64,000 nucleotides of DNA from Bacillota bacterium (GCA_023413135.1 JAEZQK010000105.1:1-64000); one strand, 5' to 3'; shown: positions 26,598 through 36,347, numbered from the stretch's first letter. A program made the numbers and translations. The notes: generated by a model from the letters alone, not told the origin.

Positions 26598-26791
26598 ATT
26601 AATGCCTCCTTTTTGTTCATATATTTCATGTTCAAGAGTGCCTCCGCATTTCCTCTTCTCCCGGGGAAATTTTGATCATATTTCATGGCGCTTTGGGTAC
26701 CGTGGGGAAGGTGGAGCATATTCCCGTCACAAGGGATGGGCGGCCATGCTGGACAAGGTGCTGTGAGAAAAGTGGAAAAGGGGATGGGGCA

Positions 26792-27754
26792 ATGAAAAAG
26801 AAACCGCGCTATCTGGTGATAGGAAGCATCAATATGGATTTGGTGCTTCAAGTTTCATCCATCCCCTCCGCAGGTGAAAGCTGCCTGGCAGATCAATACC
26901 GGTATTCCGCGGGCGGAAAAGGCGCCAACCAGGCCGCGGCCGCATCAAGGCTTGGCGCAGATGTTGCGTTTATCGGCAAAATAGGGGATGACGCCAACGG
27001 CCTTCAATTGCTTGAAACGCAAAAGGCCTTTGGGGTGGATACGTCCTTCCTCAAAACGGACCCTCATGCGCCCACCGGGCTGGCCGTAGTGATGGTGGAG
27101 CCGGACGGCAAAAACCGCATCCTTGTATTCCCGGGCAGCAACATGCTTTTGATGCCGGAGGATGTGGTGCCGGTGATCGAAAGCGGAATGTATGATGTGC
27201 TCATCATTCAATTGGAGATCCCGCGGCAAACAGTGATCGCGGCCTGCCGGGCGGCATTGAAACGGAACATTCCAGTCGTAGTGGATGCGGGGCCAGTGCA
27301 AAGCTTCCCGCTTCATGAGATTGCGGGAGTGACAATATTGAGCCCCAACGAAACAGAAACATTGGCGCTTTGCGGCATCTATCCCGATACCAAGGAAAAG
27401 GCGCGTAAGGCAGCCGGGCTGTTGATGGAAAAATCACAGGCCAAATACGTGGTCATCAAGCGCGGCGAACATGGCGCGTATGTATATGGAGAAGGCATCG
27501 AATGCAACTGTGATGCCCCTCATGTGAGTGCTGTGGATACCACGGCTGCCGGCGATGCGTTCACCGCGGCCCTTGCCATCGCTATGATGGAAACCGGCGA
27601 TATACTTAAGGCGGTAGAGTATGCCAATTGTGTAGGAGCCCTTACCGTCACCCGGGCAGGCGCACAATCGTCCTTGCCCGGGACCATGGAAGTCGAAGAG
27701 TTTATGAGGACAGCGATGTGCAATCGTACCGGAGTACAAAGGCCGATTGCTTGA
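26792..27754 (+). CDS. rbsK: Ribokinase-like PfkB carbohydrate kinase (RbsK)
   Basis: A 320-residue cytoplasmic kinase. SINMDLVLQVSSIPSAGES, YSAGGKGANQAAAASRLGAD (signature 1) and VDTTAAGDAFTAALAIAM (signature 2 with the catalytic Asp) are classic ribokinase. It would phosphorylate ribose or a related pentose or nucleoside sugar before RpiB. The ATG at 26792 is chosen over upstream in-frame starts because it follows AAAAGGGGATGGGG and opens with a normal ribokinase N-terminus. The following unknown gene starts 61 nt later and is probably co-transcribed. Confidence 0.93.
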   Translation: MKKKPRYLVIGSINMDLVLQVSSIPSAGESCLADQYRYSAGGKGANQAAAASRLGADVAFIGKIGDDANGLQLLETQKAFGVDTSFLKTDPHAPTGLAVVMVEPDGKNRILVFPGSNMLLMPEDVVPVIESGMYDVLIIQLEIPRQTVIAACRAALKRNIPVVVDAGPVQSFPLHEIAGVTILSPNETETLALCGIYPDTKEKARKAAGLLMEKSQAKYVVIKRGEHGAYVYGEGIECNCDAPHVSAVDTTAAGDAFTAALAIAMMETGDILKAVEYANCVGALTVTRAGAQSSLPGTMEVEEFMRTAMCNRTGVQRPIA

Positions 27755-27815
27755 CATGGATAAGTTCACCTTGGACCGGTATAAGGAGATATGGTGATTT
27801 TTGAGGAGGGATCGT

Positions 27816-28949
27816 ATGCCTTCTTTGCAAACGGCAGGGACCGGAGTGCCTGCGCTTTTTTCGCAGGAGCTGACCGAATTTCCTTCCACCGTGCACCGGA
27901 ACATTTACTCCGCCGCCCGTCAGCTGACGCCCCTTAACCGCTCTCTTGGCAGCATGGAGGAGGGCGAACTGAAGGATTCCTGCAAAGCGTATCACGCTTT
28001 TATGCTGGACATGCTGTCAGACATGTATGAAAATCCCGAAGCATACGGATTGCCGGTTCATATGCTGGAGGATTTTTTGGGCGGAAGAAAGCTCAACGGC
28101 GTCAAGCGGAAGGAGCCGGCCAAAACCGAGAAAATCCGCTCCCAGACGTATAACGCGGTAAACGGATATCAGGTTCTTTTGTGCATGCTTGGCAGGAATG
28201 GAAGGCTTCAGGGCAACCGTCTTGAAGTGTCTCCCGATGCGATGAATAATATTGAAAAGCGGACAAGCACCTCAATAAGTCCCATACCGCTTGCGGCAAG
28301 GCTGAATGCCCTTGTCCGGGTGGGGCTGAAACGGGAGGGCGGCAGCTTTGTTTCCGACCGGTATCCCAACATGTTTGCAGGAATGTGCGCTTTGGCAAAT
28401 TCCTGTGAGAACATGAATTCGTTTGGCTATTTTGCGTTCCAGAATCTTGAATTCCGCAATATCGGCTCAAAATACAGGCCCACCTATGAGGACTATATCA
28501 ATCCCTTCACAGCGGAGCGCCGCGCGATTGCCGGAGAAATTGATGATTGCGCACGAAAACGAAAGGCAAAGCCTGCCTGCAACACCTTCTGGAAGGTGGA
28601 TTACAAGTACAAAGGCGGTCAGGCCATGTGCCTGGAAAATGCGCATGGCGATCTGATCATCCGCGTTACCGGAACATACGGATGGGACGACCCAAAGCTG
28701 ATCAACGGCCGGCTGGAACAGGAAAGCCTGGAATTTCAAAGGTACATACTGCGTCATCTGTGGGGATGCACCGGCTGCTCCACATCCCATCTTGGTGCCT
28801 TCGCCTGGGTCTTGGGCCATAAACGCCGTGTCTGCATGGGCGGCGGGATCGGTTTCCGGTGGACAAACCCTGGCAGTGAGGACGTGGATGCCATCACTAG
28901 ATGCCTGGAGATTAGGTGCCGGATTATTGATGAACTGAAAGGGAAATGA
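27816..28949 (+). CDS. Protein of unknown function, 377 residues
   Basis: I do not recognise this protein. It is soluble, without signal peptide or membrane helices. The N-terminal half is helical and charged, with KSYHAF-like and LEDFLGGRKLNGVKRKEPAK segments. The C-terminal half has a KYKGGQAMCLENAHGDLIIR strand-rich stretch, then LWGCTGCSTSHLG (about 310-322) and RVCMGGGIGFRW, a small Cys cluster that may bind a metal. ATG at 27816 follows GAGGAGGG by six bases. It ends the ribokinase transcript just before a very strong terminator. Normal codon use and GC content argue for a resident gene. Confidence 0.6.
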   Translation: MPSLQTAGTGVPALFSQELTEFPSTVHRNIYSAARQLTPLNRSLGSMEEGELKDSCKAYHAFMLDMLSDMYENPEAYGLPVHMLEDFLGGRKLNGVKRKEPAKTEKIRSQTYNAVNGYQVLLCMLGRNGRLQGNRLEVSPDAMNNIEKRTSTSISPIPLAARLNALVRVGLKREGGSFVSDRYPNMFAGMCALANSCENMNSFGYFAFQNLEFRNIGSKYRPTYEDYINPFTAERRAIAGEIDDCARKRKAKPACNTFWKVDYKYKGGQAMCLENAHGDLIIRVTGTYGWDDPKLINGRLEQESLEFQRYILRHLWGCTGCSTSHLGAFAWVLGHKRRVCMGGGIGFRWTNPGSEDVDAITRCLEIRCRIIDELKGK

Positions 28950-28977
28950 GGACGGAGGGACGGCTTTTCCTGCAAAA

Positions 28978-29018
28978 GCGGGCGGCTATGCGCTAACGGC
29001 ATAGCCGCCCGCCTTTTT
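28978..29018 (+). terminator. Strong rho-independent terminator
   Basis: A perfect 14-bp stem GCGGGCGGCTATGC/GCATAGCCGCCCGC with a 7-nt loop is followed by CTTTTT. It ends the ribokinase transcript. Confidence 0.95.
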
Positions 29019-29489
29019 GGCCGCCCGGGTCCTTTGCCTGCTGTGGGGGCCGCATTAAAGAGCCGCAAAAGATGCGGCTTATGCAGATGATAGGGTAAGT
29101 CGTTTACAAAAGGTATATGACAATTTTGTGAAAATGAAATCAATCATGGTGCTCGGGTGGACTTTTTAGAATGGGGAAAATCAAGTAAATGCGAATGTTA
29201 AGATTGATGCGCGATGTAATATTCGGGAAATCACTATACACGTAACGTCTGGCTGTTCGAGCAAAAACGAAAAAAATACAAGAAATGATTCAAAAATCCT
29301 TCAAATAACAGGAATAATGTGATAGCATATAAGCGAAGATTGCATTTTACAAATGATCAAAATGCGATTTTCATCTTTCGAGGCTTATGGAAGCAGGGGC
29401 GAAGGATACTGTAGGCTGGTAGAATCCAATTTTGATTTTTTGTCAGATAATGCGATTGTGATATATCAATCAATTGGCTTGTTCAAGAT
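29019..29489. other. Non-coding, AT-richer spacer before the peptide-transport island
   Basis: About 470 bp without a credible gene. It has a short perfect hairpin AGCCGCA/TGCGGCT (29061-29067 and 29073-29079) near its left end and becomes AT-rich after 29100. No known riboswitch or repeat is recognisable. A frame open from 29353 runs into the ATPase gene in another frame and is a shadow. Confidence 0.5.
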
Positions 29490-29498
29490 TGGTATAAT
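29490..29498 (+). promoter_or_regulatory. Extended -10 promoter of the D-peptide island
   Basis: TGGTATAAT is an extended -10 element (TGnTATAAT) 45 nt before the first ATG; no convincing -35 box is seen at the right distance. It may drive the long downstream gene set with activator help. Confidence 0.5.
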
Positions 29499-29543
29499 CC
29501 AATATTTAGACTTTCCGCCATGTAGCCGGGAGGAGAAGATGGG

Positions 29544-30518
29544 ATGCGCGATATTCTGCGGTTTGAAAAATTTCGGCTGGATCTTCAAAGTGACGATGGG
29601 CGGCGGTTCAACCTGCTGGATGACATATCCTTTTCCGTGGCGGAAGGCAGGGCACTGGGGGTCGTGGGGGAATCGGGGTGCGGCAAGAGCATTACCAGCC
29701 TGTCGGCCATGAGGCTATTGCCGCCAGCGGCTAAAGTGGCGGGGGGCGGCATTTATCTGGGCGAGGAGGACCTGCTGAAAAAGTCGGAGCAGGAGATGTA
29801 CAAAGTCCGGGGCAAGGAAATCTCCATGGTTTTTCAGGAGCCCATGACCTCCCTAAACCCTGTTTTGACCATTGGCTTTCAAATTGAGGAAGTGCTCCGC
29901 CGCCATCAGCCGGAGCTTAATAAAAAGGAGCTTCAGGAAAAGACACTGGGGCTTTTGAAAAAGGTTGGCATCCCAAACCCGGAAAAGCGCATCAAAAATT
30001 ATCCCCATCAATTCTCCGGCGGCATGCGCCAACGGACCATGATCGCCATGGCCATCGCCTGCAACCCAAGGATCCTTATTGCCGATGAATCCACCACCGC
30101 TTTGGACGTTACCATCCAGGCCCAGGTGTTGGACCTGATGATTCGCTTGAAAGCAGGCGGATCGCTGATGTTCATTACCCACAACCTGGGCGTGGTCGCC
30201 GAGGTGTGCGAGGAAATGGTGGTCATGTACGCCGGGCAGATCGTGGAAAAGGGCACGGTAGAGGAGGTCTTTCTCCATCCTGCCCACCCGTATACCAAGG
30301 GATTGCTGCTGGCCATCCCCACACTGGAGACCACGGAAAAAAAGCTGCACAGCATACCGGGCACCGTGCCCATGGTGCAAAACTTTACCAAGGGGTGCCG
30401 CTACGCTCCCAGGTGCGGCCACTGCATGGCCGATTGCCAGGAGCAGGCGCCGCACTCAGTCCGCCTTAACGACCACCACAGCGTGGCTTGCTATCTTCAT
30501 AAGGGGGTGGAGGCCTGA
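29544..30518 (+). CDS. Peptide ABC transporter ATPase (DppD/OppD-like)
   Basis: A 324-residue ATPase for oligopeptide or dipeptide import. Walker A is [10 protein letters not shown] (about 43-52), the signature is [14 protein letters not shown] (about 158-171), Walker B is [14 protein letters not shown], and the C-terminal OppD Cys motif is seen as [14 protein letters not shown], which binds an iron-sulfur cluster in some homologues. The switch region reads [10 protein letters not shown], with Asn in place of the usual Asp after His. It overlaps DppF by 1 nt. Confidence 0.93.
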   Translation: MRDILRFEKFRLDLQSDDGRRFNLLDDISFSVAEGRALGVVGESGCGKSITSLSAMRLLPPAAKVAGGGIYLGEEDLLKKSEQEMYKVRGKEISMVFQEPMTSLNPVLTIGFQIEEVLRRHQPELNKKELQEKTLGLLKKVGIPNPEKRIKNYPHQFSGGMRQRTMIAMAIACNPRILIADESTTALDVTIQAQVLDLMIRLKAGGSLMFITHNLGVVAEVCEEMVVMYAGQIVEKGTVEEVFLHPAHPYTKGLLLAIPTLETTEKKLHSIPGTVPMVQNFTKGCRYAPRCGHCMADCQEQAPHSVRLNDHHSVACYLHKGVEA

Positions 30519-31495
30519 TGGAAAACAACAATGCATTGATTCATGTCAGCGGCCTCACCAAGCACTTCAACATCAGCAACAACTGGTTCGGCAAGCCCGT
30601 GCTGCTCCACGCGGTGGACGATATGCACTTTGACGTGATGAAGGGCCAAACGCTGGGCGTGGTGGGGGAAAGCGGTTCGGGAAAATCCACCATGGCCAGG
30701 CTTTTGTTGAAGCTCATCCCCGCCACCTCCGGCGAGGTTACGTATCAGGATCGGAACATTCTGCCCCTAAAAGAGAAGGAAAGCGGCTTTATCCGCCGGG
30801 ACCTGCAAATGATCTTTCAGGACCCCTACGCGTCCCTTGACCCCAGGGTAAAAATCGGCGAGGCCATCGCAGAGCCGCTAAAAGAGCACAGGCTTCTTAA
30901 AAGTACCGCCGATATCCAGGAGCGGGTGGGGGACATGCTTTCCCACGTGGGCCTGCAGCGGGAAATGGCGGCCCGCTTTCCCCACGAATTTTCCGGCGGG
31001 CAGCGCCAGCGCATCAACATCGCTAGGGCCCTGGCCATGAACCCCAAGCTTATCATTTGCGACGAGGCCGTCAGCGCCCTGGACGTATCCGTGCAGGCCC
31101 AGGTGTTGAACCTGTTCAACGCCCTGAAGGAAGAATTCGATTTAACCTACATCTTTATCAGCCATGACCTGTCCGTAGTGAAGTTTGTCAGCGACACCAT
31201 CATCGTTATGTATCTGGGGGAGATGATGGAAATGGCTCCCGCCAAAGAGCTTTTTGAGCATACCGCCCATCCTTATACCAAAGCGCTCATCTCCGCCATT
31301 CCCAATCCCAACCCCACCATCAAAAAGCAGCGCATTTTGCTGGAGGGGGATATCCCCAGCGCCGTCAACCTTCCCGGCGGGTGCAGGTTTTGCTCCAGGT
31401 GCTTTATGGCCCGCAAGGAATGCGAAACAATCCATCCGCCCATGCAGGAGATTGGGCCTAATCACTTCGTCAGGTGCCCCTACTACGCTGGATGA
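30518..31495 (+). CDS. Peptide ABC transporter ATPase (DppF/OppF-like)
   Basis: A 325-residue ATPase, partner of DppD. Walker A is GESGSGKSTM (about 48-57), DPYASLDPRVKIGE follows the Q-loop, the signature is FSGGQRQRINIARA, Walker B is LIICDEAVSALDVS, and HDLSVVKFVSD carries the switch His. The C-terminal Cys motif CRFCSRCFMARKEC is present. Start and stop overlap (TGATG) indicates translational coupling. Confidence 0.94.
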   Translation: MENNNALIHVSGLTKHFNISNNWFGKPVLLHAVDDMHFDVMKGQTLGVVGESGSGKSTMARLLLKLIPATSGEVTYQDRNILPLKEKESGFIRRDLQMIFQDPYASLDPRVKIGEAIAEPLKEHRLLKSTADIQERVGDMLSHVGLQREMAARFPHEFSGGQRQRINIARALAMNPKLIICDEAVSALDVSVQAQVLNLFNALKEEFDLTYIFISHDLSVVKFVSDTIIVMYLGEMMEMAPAKELFEHTAHPYTKALISAIPNPNPTIKKQRILLEGDIPSAVNLPGGCRFCSRCFMARKECETIHPPMQEIGPNHFVRCPYYAG

Positions 31496-31528
31496 GGATG
31501 CAAACAAACCTTTGGAGGTGAAGAGGGA

Positions 31529-32500
31529 ATGGGAAAATACCTTTTACGGCGGGGCTTCCGCGGCCTGATCACCGTGTTCGTCTCCGTATCCGTCACGTTT
31601 TTCCTGCTGCGCCTGATCCCGGCCGACCCTGTTTCCATGCTGCTGGATCCCAAGATGAGTGCGGAGACGGTGGCCAAGATGACTGCGCAGTTTGGTTTGG
31701 ACAAGCCACTGCTTACGCAATACTTTGTTTATCTGGGGCAGCTTATCCAGGGTAACCTTGGCATCTCCTTCAAGACCCGGGATATGGTGAGCACGGTGCT
31801 TATGCAAAAGCTTCCCTGGACGCTGGTACTCCTGTTGCTGAGCATCACCCTTGCCCTGATCGTAGGTATCCCCGTGGGACTGAAGGCCGCCAAGCACCGC
31901 AACGGCGCCTTTGACAAATTCATCAACGTCATCACCATGGTGGGCATATCCATCTTCATACCGTTCCTGTCCTTCGCGCTTTTGTATATTTTCGGCTACA
32001 GGCTGCACTGGCTGCCTACCGGCGGCGCGTATACGCCCCCGCCCAAGGAAGGGCTTGCCTACTTGTACGATGTACTGCGCCATGCGCTGCTGCCCACCTT
32101 CACCCTGTTTATCGGGAACTGCACCTCCATCATCCTGTATACCCGCAACAGCATGATCGAAGTGCAGAAGGAGGATTACATACGCACCGCATTTGCCAAG
32201 GGCTGGGACGACAAGTATGTCACCCGCAAGCATGCGCTGAAAAACGCCATGATCCCCACCATTACCGCCACCGGCATCATGATTGCCAGCATGGTGGGCG
32301 GGGCCATTATGACCGAAAGCATATATTCCTGGCCCGGGGTGGGGCGGCTGATCTTTGACAGCGTATCCACGCTGGATTATCCCGTGCTCCAGGGCGCGTT
32401 TCTGATCCTGTCCATCACCACGGTGTTTATTAATATCATCACCGACCTGGTGCTGGCCTGGATCGACCCCAGGGTCAAGCTGGGAGGTGGCAAGGCATGA
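31529..32500 (+). CDS. Peptide ABC transporter permease (DppB-like)
   Basis: A 323-residue permease with six helices. The N-terminus RRGFRGLITVFVSVSVTFFL, DPVSMLLDPKMSAETVAKMT in the periplasmic loop, EDYIRTAFAKGWDDKYVTRK (EAA loop) and ESIYSWPGVGRLIFDSV are hallmarks of DppB/OppB. RBS TTTGGAGG precedes the ATG. Overlaps DppC by 4 nt. Confidence 0.94.
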   Translation: MGKYLLRRGFRGLITVFVSVSVTFFLLRLIPADPVSMLLDPKMSAETVAKMTAQFGLDKPLLTQYFVYLGQLIQGNLGISFKTRDMVSTVLMQKLPWTLVLLLLSITLALIVGIPVGLKAAKHRNGAFDKFINVITMVGISIFIPFLSFALLYIFGYRLHWLPTGGAYTPPPKEGLAYLYDVLRHALLPTFTLFIGNCTSIILYTRNSMIEVQKEDYIRTAFAKGWDDKYVTRKHALKNAMIPTITATGIMIASMVGGAIMTESIYSWPGVGRLIFDSVSTLDYPVLQGAFLILSITTVFINIITDLVLAWIDPRVKLGGGKA

Positions 32501-33336
32501 ATCAGCGCAGCTTCTTTCAGGCTTTTCGCAGGAACAAACTGGGCATGTTCGGGCTGGGCATTGTGATCATCATCCTTTTGATCGGCATCTGTGCACCCCT
32601 CCTGGCCCCCTACCCCAAGGGATACGGCAGGGAGATCGAGCTGGCGCCCAGCGCCAAGCATTGGATGGGCACGGACAACCTGGGGCTGGATGTGATGGCG
32701 GAAATCATTTGGGGCGCTAGGACCTCCGTGTATGTATCCCTGATGGCGGTGCTCTGCGCCGCGGCGGTGGGCATCCCCCTGGGGCTCATCAGCGGGTATT
32801 TCCAAGGCAGGATCGGCGGGTTCATCGATTCGCTGATCGAAATCTTCATGACGCTGCCCATGATGCCGCTGATGATCGTGATTGCGGCGGTCGCCGGGGC
32901 TTCCGTGACCAATGTAGGCATCGTGATCGGTATCCTCTCCTGGCCCAGCCTGGCCAGGGTGACGCGCAACGCCACGCTGCGCACCTCCGAAATGCAGTTC
33001 ATTGAGGTGGCAAGGTGCCTGGGCATACCCAGCCGGAAGATCCTGTTCAAGCACATCCTGCTCAACGTCATCGGCCCCGTGATGGTGAATCTCACGCTGG
33101 TGATGGCTACCGCGGTTTTAAGCGAATCGGGGCTTAGCTTCCTTGGCCTTGGCGATCCCAATACCTGGAGCTGGGGGCTGATATTGAAGAAGGCCTGGGA
33201 TACCGGGGCGCTTGTGAAAGCGCCCAACCCCACCTGGTGGTGGCTGTGGCCCAGCTTTGCCATCATGAGCTATGTGGTAAGCTTCAACATTCTGGGCAAC
33301 GCCATCAACGATACGCTCAATCCCAAAACACGTTAA
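32497..33336 (+). CDS. Peptide ABC transporter permease (DppC-like)
   Basis: A 279-residue permease, partner of DppB. FFQAFRRNKLGMFGLGIVII opens helix 1, followed by MGTDNLGLDVMAEIIWGART, FIEVARCLGIPSRKILFKHI (EAA loop) and ESGLSFLGLGDPNTWSWG, all typical. It ends in FNILGNAINDTLNPKTR, the usual DppC C-terminus. Confidence 0.94.
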   Translation: MNQRSFFQAFRRNKLGMFGLGIVIIILLIGICAPLLAPYPKGYGREIELAPSAKHWMGTDNLGLDVMAEIIWGARTSVYVSLMAVLCAAAVGIPLGLISGYFQGRIGGFIDSLIEIFMTLPMMPLMIVIAAVAGASVTNVGIVIGILSWPSLARVTRNATLRTSEMQFIEVARCLGIPSRKILFKHILLNVIGPVMVNLTLVMATAVLSESGLSFLGLGDPNTWSWGLILKKAWDTGALVKAPNPTWWWLWPSFAIMSYVVSFNILGNAINDTLNPKTR

Positions 33337-33388
33337 CCGCTTTAGGCGCGCAAGCGTTTAAATCAACAAAAAAGGAGTGCGACCCTAC

Positions 33389-34591
33389 ATGAAACCTGCC
33401 TATAAGGGATACAAAGCCTTCGACTACCTGACCCCGAATGTGGATTACCCGGTGTACAAGCTGGCCAAATGGAACTGGGCCGGTGACTACCGTGTGCCCC
33501 TTGACAGCGAAGCCCAGGAAAAGCGGGTAAAGGAAATCGTGGACAAGAACGTATTTATCGCCACCCACGAGCACCCCTGCTATTTCCCCGAGGATATGAA
33601 CCAGAGCAAGGCCTACCACAACGCCGGCCGGGAATTTTGCGCCTATGACGCTTTGGCCGAAAGCTACATCGACTGCGTGTTTGACAACATGATGGACGGC
33701 TCCTGCAACATTACCAGCAAAAGCGGCTGGAAGTGGATGGACGTCATTCACGATATAGGCATGCGGCTATGCGATTTGCACCACCAGGACTTTTTGATCC
33801 AGTGCAAAACCGTGGCCGACATTAAGAGGGCCAAGGCGGAAGGCCGCATTGCCTGGGTGCCGGTATTGGAATGCTCCACCCCCATTGAAAACGAGCTGGA
33901 CCGCATCGATGTGCTCTACGGCTTTGGCATTCGGGTGATGGGCATTACCTACTCAGAATCCAACCCCCTGGGCAACGGCCTGAAGGAGGATACCGACGGC
34001 GGGCTTACCAAGTTTGGCAAGGAAGCGGTAAAGCGCATGAACAAGGTGGGCATGCTGATTGACTGCTCCCACTGCGGCCACAAGACGACGGTGGATACGG
34101 TGGCGGCCAGCGACAAGCCCATATTGATGACCCATATCGGTGCCAAGACGCTGTGGAACTCCAAGCGGCTATTTGAGGATTATGTGTTGAAGGCCGTTGC
34201 GGAAAAGGGCGGCGTGGTCTGCGCCGAGTCCGCGCCCCACACCACCATGACCAAGACCCGCAACACCCATGACATCGACTCTGTGATGGAGCACTTTGAA
34301 TACATGGCCAATCTGGTGGGCCTTGACCACGCGGCCTTCGGCATCGACTCCCTGTACGGCGACCATGTAGGCCTGCACCACGCCTATGCCGCCAGCCTGT
34401 CCATCAAGGATACCCGCAACAACGATGTGGAGTATGAGGAAGTACCCTATGTAAAGGGGCTGGAGAACCCCACCGAAGCCTCCATCAATATCGTTCGCTG
34501 GCTGGTGAAGCACGGCTACAGCGACGCTGATATCGCCAAGATCATCGGCGGCAATGTTCTCCGGGTGCTGGACCAAGTGTGGGTCAAGTAA
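33389..34591 (+). CDS. M19 (membrane dipeptidase-like) dipeptidase, copy 1
   Basis: A 400-residue zinc dipeptidase of the renal-dipeptidase family, which cleaves dipeptides and tolerates a D-residue at the C-terminal position. Metal ligands are read as THEHP (His60, His62), LECSTPIENELDRID (bridging Glu), DCSHCGH and THIGA. The first motif is HxH rather than the textbook HxD of family M19. No signal peptide, so cytoplasmic. The ATG at 33389 follows AAAGGAG by 11 bases; an in-frame GTG at 33377 lies inside that RBS. It follows DppC by 52 nt, so imported peptides meet this enzyme first. Confidence 0.88.
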   Translation: MKPAYKGYKAFDYLTPNVDYPVYKLAKWNWAGDYRVPLDSEAQEKRVKEIVDKNVFIATHEHPCYFPEDMNQSKAYHNAGREFCAYDALAESYIDCVFDNMMDGSCNITSKSGWKWMDVIHDIGMRLCDLHHQDFLIQCKTVADIKRAKAEGRIAWVPVLECSTPIENELDRIDVLYGFGIRVMGITYSESNPLGNGLKEDTDGGLTKFGKEAVKRMNKVGMLIDCSHCGHKTTVDTVAASDKPILMTHIGAKTLWNSKRLFEDYVLKAVAEKGGVVCAESAPHTTMTKTRNTHDIDSVMEHFEYMANLVGLDHAAFGIDSLYGDHVGLHHAYAASLSIKDTRNNDVEYEEVPYVKGLENPTEASINIVRWLVKHGYSDADIAKIIGGNVLRVLDQVWVK

Positions 34592-34669
34592 AAATCCCCG
34601 TTGGTATGCGGAAATGCCGGAATGGAGAGGGCGGCGTTTCTTCATATAAATAATTTGAAGGAGAGAGAC

Positions 34670-36280
34670 ATGATGAAAAGGTTCCTTGCACTGCTTCTGG
34701 TAGCGACAATGGCCCTGACGCTTACGGCTGTTCCTTCCCTGGCGGAAGGCGACGCAAGCCTTGTGGGCGGACATCTTATCATCGGCATGGTGGGCGATCC
34801 TTACGCCCTGAACGGCTGGATCAGCAACGACCTGAACGCTGCCCTTGTTTCCAACCTTTTGTATCCTTCCCTGCTGGTGTTCGATGAAAACGCCAAGAAG
34901 GTCCCCTACATCCTGGAAAGCTACGAAGGCAGCGAAGACCTGAAGGTGTTCACCGCCAAAATCCATGACGGCATCTACTGGCATGACGGCGAGAAGTTCA
35001 CCGCGGAAGACCTCGCCTTCACCGCCAATTACTGCTCCACCCATGACGTGAACTTCGGTTCCGACTATTACGCCAATGTGGAAAATGCCGTTGCTTTGGA
35101 CGAGCTGACCGTGCAGTACACCTTGAAGGAGCCCCAGGTCAATTTCATGACCGACATCGGCTTCTGGGTGGACATCATGCCCAAGCACCTGATCGAAGGC
35201 ATCGAGGATTTCGCCAACGCCCAAGTTCCCACCATCGGCTACGGTCCCTTCAAACTGGATGATTTCTCCAAGGGCGAATACTACACCTTCTCCCGCGTGG
35301 AGAACTGGCCCCTGGCCAACGGCGGCGTCGGCGCATACCTGGAAGGCCTGACCATCCGCATCTACACCGATGCCAACGCTTTGATGCTGGCCATCAAGTC
35401 CGGCGAAGTCGACTGCGGCTCCAACGCCCTGTCTGTGGCCGTGCAGCAGCAATTGGACGCCGAGCCCGACCTGTACGGCGTGGCCCGCGTCAGCTCCCTG
35501 GGTTACGGCTATTTCTCTTTCAGCTACAAGAATGCCCTGCTTAGCGACGCGGCCGTCCGCAAGGCCATCGCCCAGACCGTTGACCGGGATGCCTTGGTGA
35601 ACATCGCCATCCAGGGCGGCGGCGTGCCCATGCTGACCCCCATCTCGCCCGTGTACGCGGAACTGAGCGAAGGCGCCGCGACCTTCCCTGCCTTTGATAT
35701 CGAAGGCGCCAAGGCTACCTTGGAAGCCGCGGGCTATGTGGACAGCGACAATGACGGCATCCGGGAAAAGGACGGCCAGAAGCTTGCCTTCACCCTTACC
35801 TGCCGTAACAACACCAACAACATCGATGCCATCTCCAACATCTTCAAGGCCAATTGCGCCGAAGCCGGCATCGATATCACCATCAGCATCGTGGAACCCG
35901 CCACCTACACCGACCTGGTCACCAAGAACATGACCTATGACATCAACTACATCGAGTGGGGCGTCATCGACGATGCGGATACGGGCCTGGATGCCATCTA
36001 CCACTCCGCAGCCACGCTGAACTTCATGCAGTACAAGAACGAAGCCATAGACAAGATCCTGGAGGGCGTAAAGCTGGAGGGCAGCTATGATGCCCGCAAG
36101 GCCATGATGCTGGAATTCCAGAAGCTGTTTGTGGAAGAACTGCCCACCGTGAACGTATTGGTCCGTGTCAACGCCTATGGCTTCTCCAAGCAGAAGTACG
36201 AGGGCTGGAGCGCCACCCCCGGCCTGTACGGCGTGTGCGACGCCAAGGACCTGGTCAAGGTGCATCAGATCAAGAAGTAA
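34670..36280 (+). CDS. Peptide ABC transporter substrate-binding protein (DppA/OppA family 5)
   Basis: A 536-residue family 5 binding protein. The signal peptide (about 1-25, ending PSLAEGD) lacks a lipobox Cys. Family features are HDGIYWHDGEKFTAEDLAFT (about 100-119), YGPFKLDDFSKGEYYTFSRV, LSDAAVRKAIAQTVDRDALV (about 305-324) and AGIDITISIVEPATYTDLVT. It is the receptor of the DppBCDF importer although it is encoded after the first dipeptidase, an unusual order. RBS AAGGAGAGAG. Confidence 0.93.
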   Translation: MMKRFLALLLVATMALTLTAVPSLAEGDASLVGGHLIIGMVGDPYALNGWISNDLNAALVSNLLYPSLLVFDENAKKVPYILESYEGSEDLKVFTAKIHDGIYWHDGEKFTAEDLAFTANYCSTHDVNFGSDYYANVENAVALDELTVQYTLKEPQVNFMTDIGFWVDIMPKHLIEGIEDFANAQVPTIGYGPFKLDDFSKGEYYTFSRVENWPLANGGVGAYLEGLTIRIYTDANALMLAIKSGEVDCGSNALSVAVQQQLDAEPDLYGVARVSSLGYGYFSFSYKNALLSDAAVRKAIAQTVDRDALVNIAIQGGGVPMLTPISPVYAELSEGAATFPAFDIEGAKATLEAAGYVDSDNDGIREKDGQKLAFTLTCRNNTNNIDAISNIFKANCAEAGIDITISIVEPATYTDLVTKNMTYDINYIEWGVIDDADTGLDAIYHSAATLNFMQYKNEAIDKILEGVKLEGSYDARKAMMLEFQKLFVEELPTVNVLVRVNAYGFSKQKYEGWSATPGLYGVCDAKDLVKVHQIKK

Positions 36281-36315
36281 GCGTATCTTTCAAAACTTAA
36301 TCATTAATCATCTTT

Positions 36316-36347
36316 CCGGCGGCCTGCGTAGTTTCGCCGGCCGCCGG
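36316..36347 (+). other. Hairpin after the peptide-binding protein gene
   Basis: A perfect 9-bp GC-rich stem CCGGCGGCC/GGCCGCCGG with a 14-nt loop and no T-tract, 36 nt after the stop codon. It may stabilise the mRNA of the highly needed binding protein while letting transcription continue into the second dipeptidase gene. Confidence 0.5.

Noticed and set aside
26684..26794. Short leader peptide frame ending at the ribokinase start
   Set aside because: It overlaps the start codon neatly but has no RBS and the peptide has no attenuator-like residue run.
29353..29712. Possible 119-residue gene before the first transporter ATPase
   Set aside because: It has no RBS, runs into the ATPase gene in another frame, and its C-terminal half is only the shifted reading of that gene.
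34169..36265. Long open frame (about 700 codons) on the minus strand opposite the peptide-binding protein
   Set aside because: It is antisense to a clear DppA gene, has no plausible RBS or family features, and is rich in Gly, Val, His and Asp as expected for the complement of a GC-rich coding strand.
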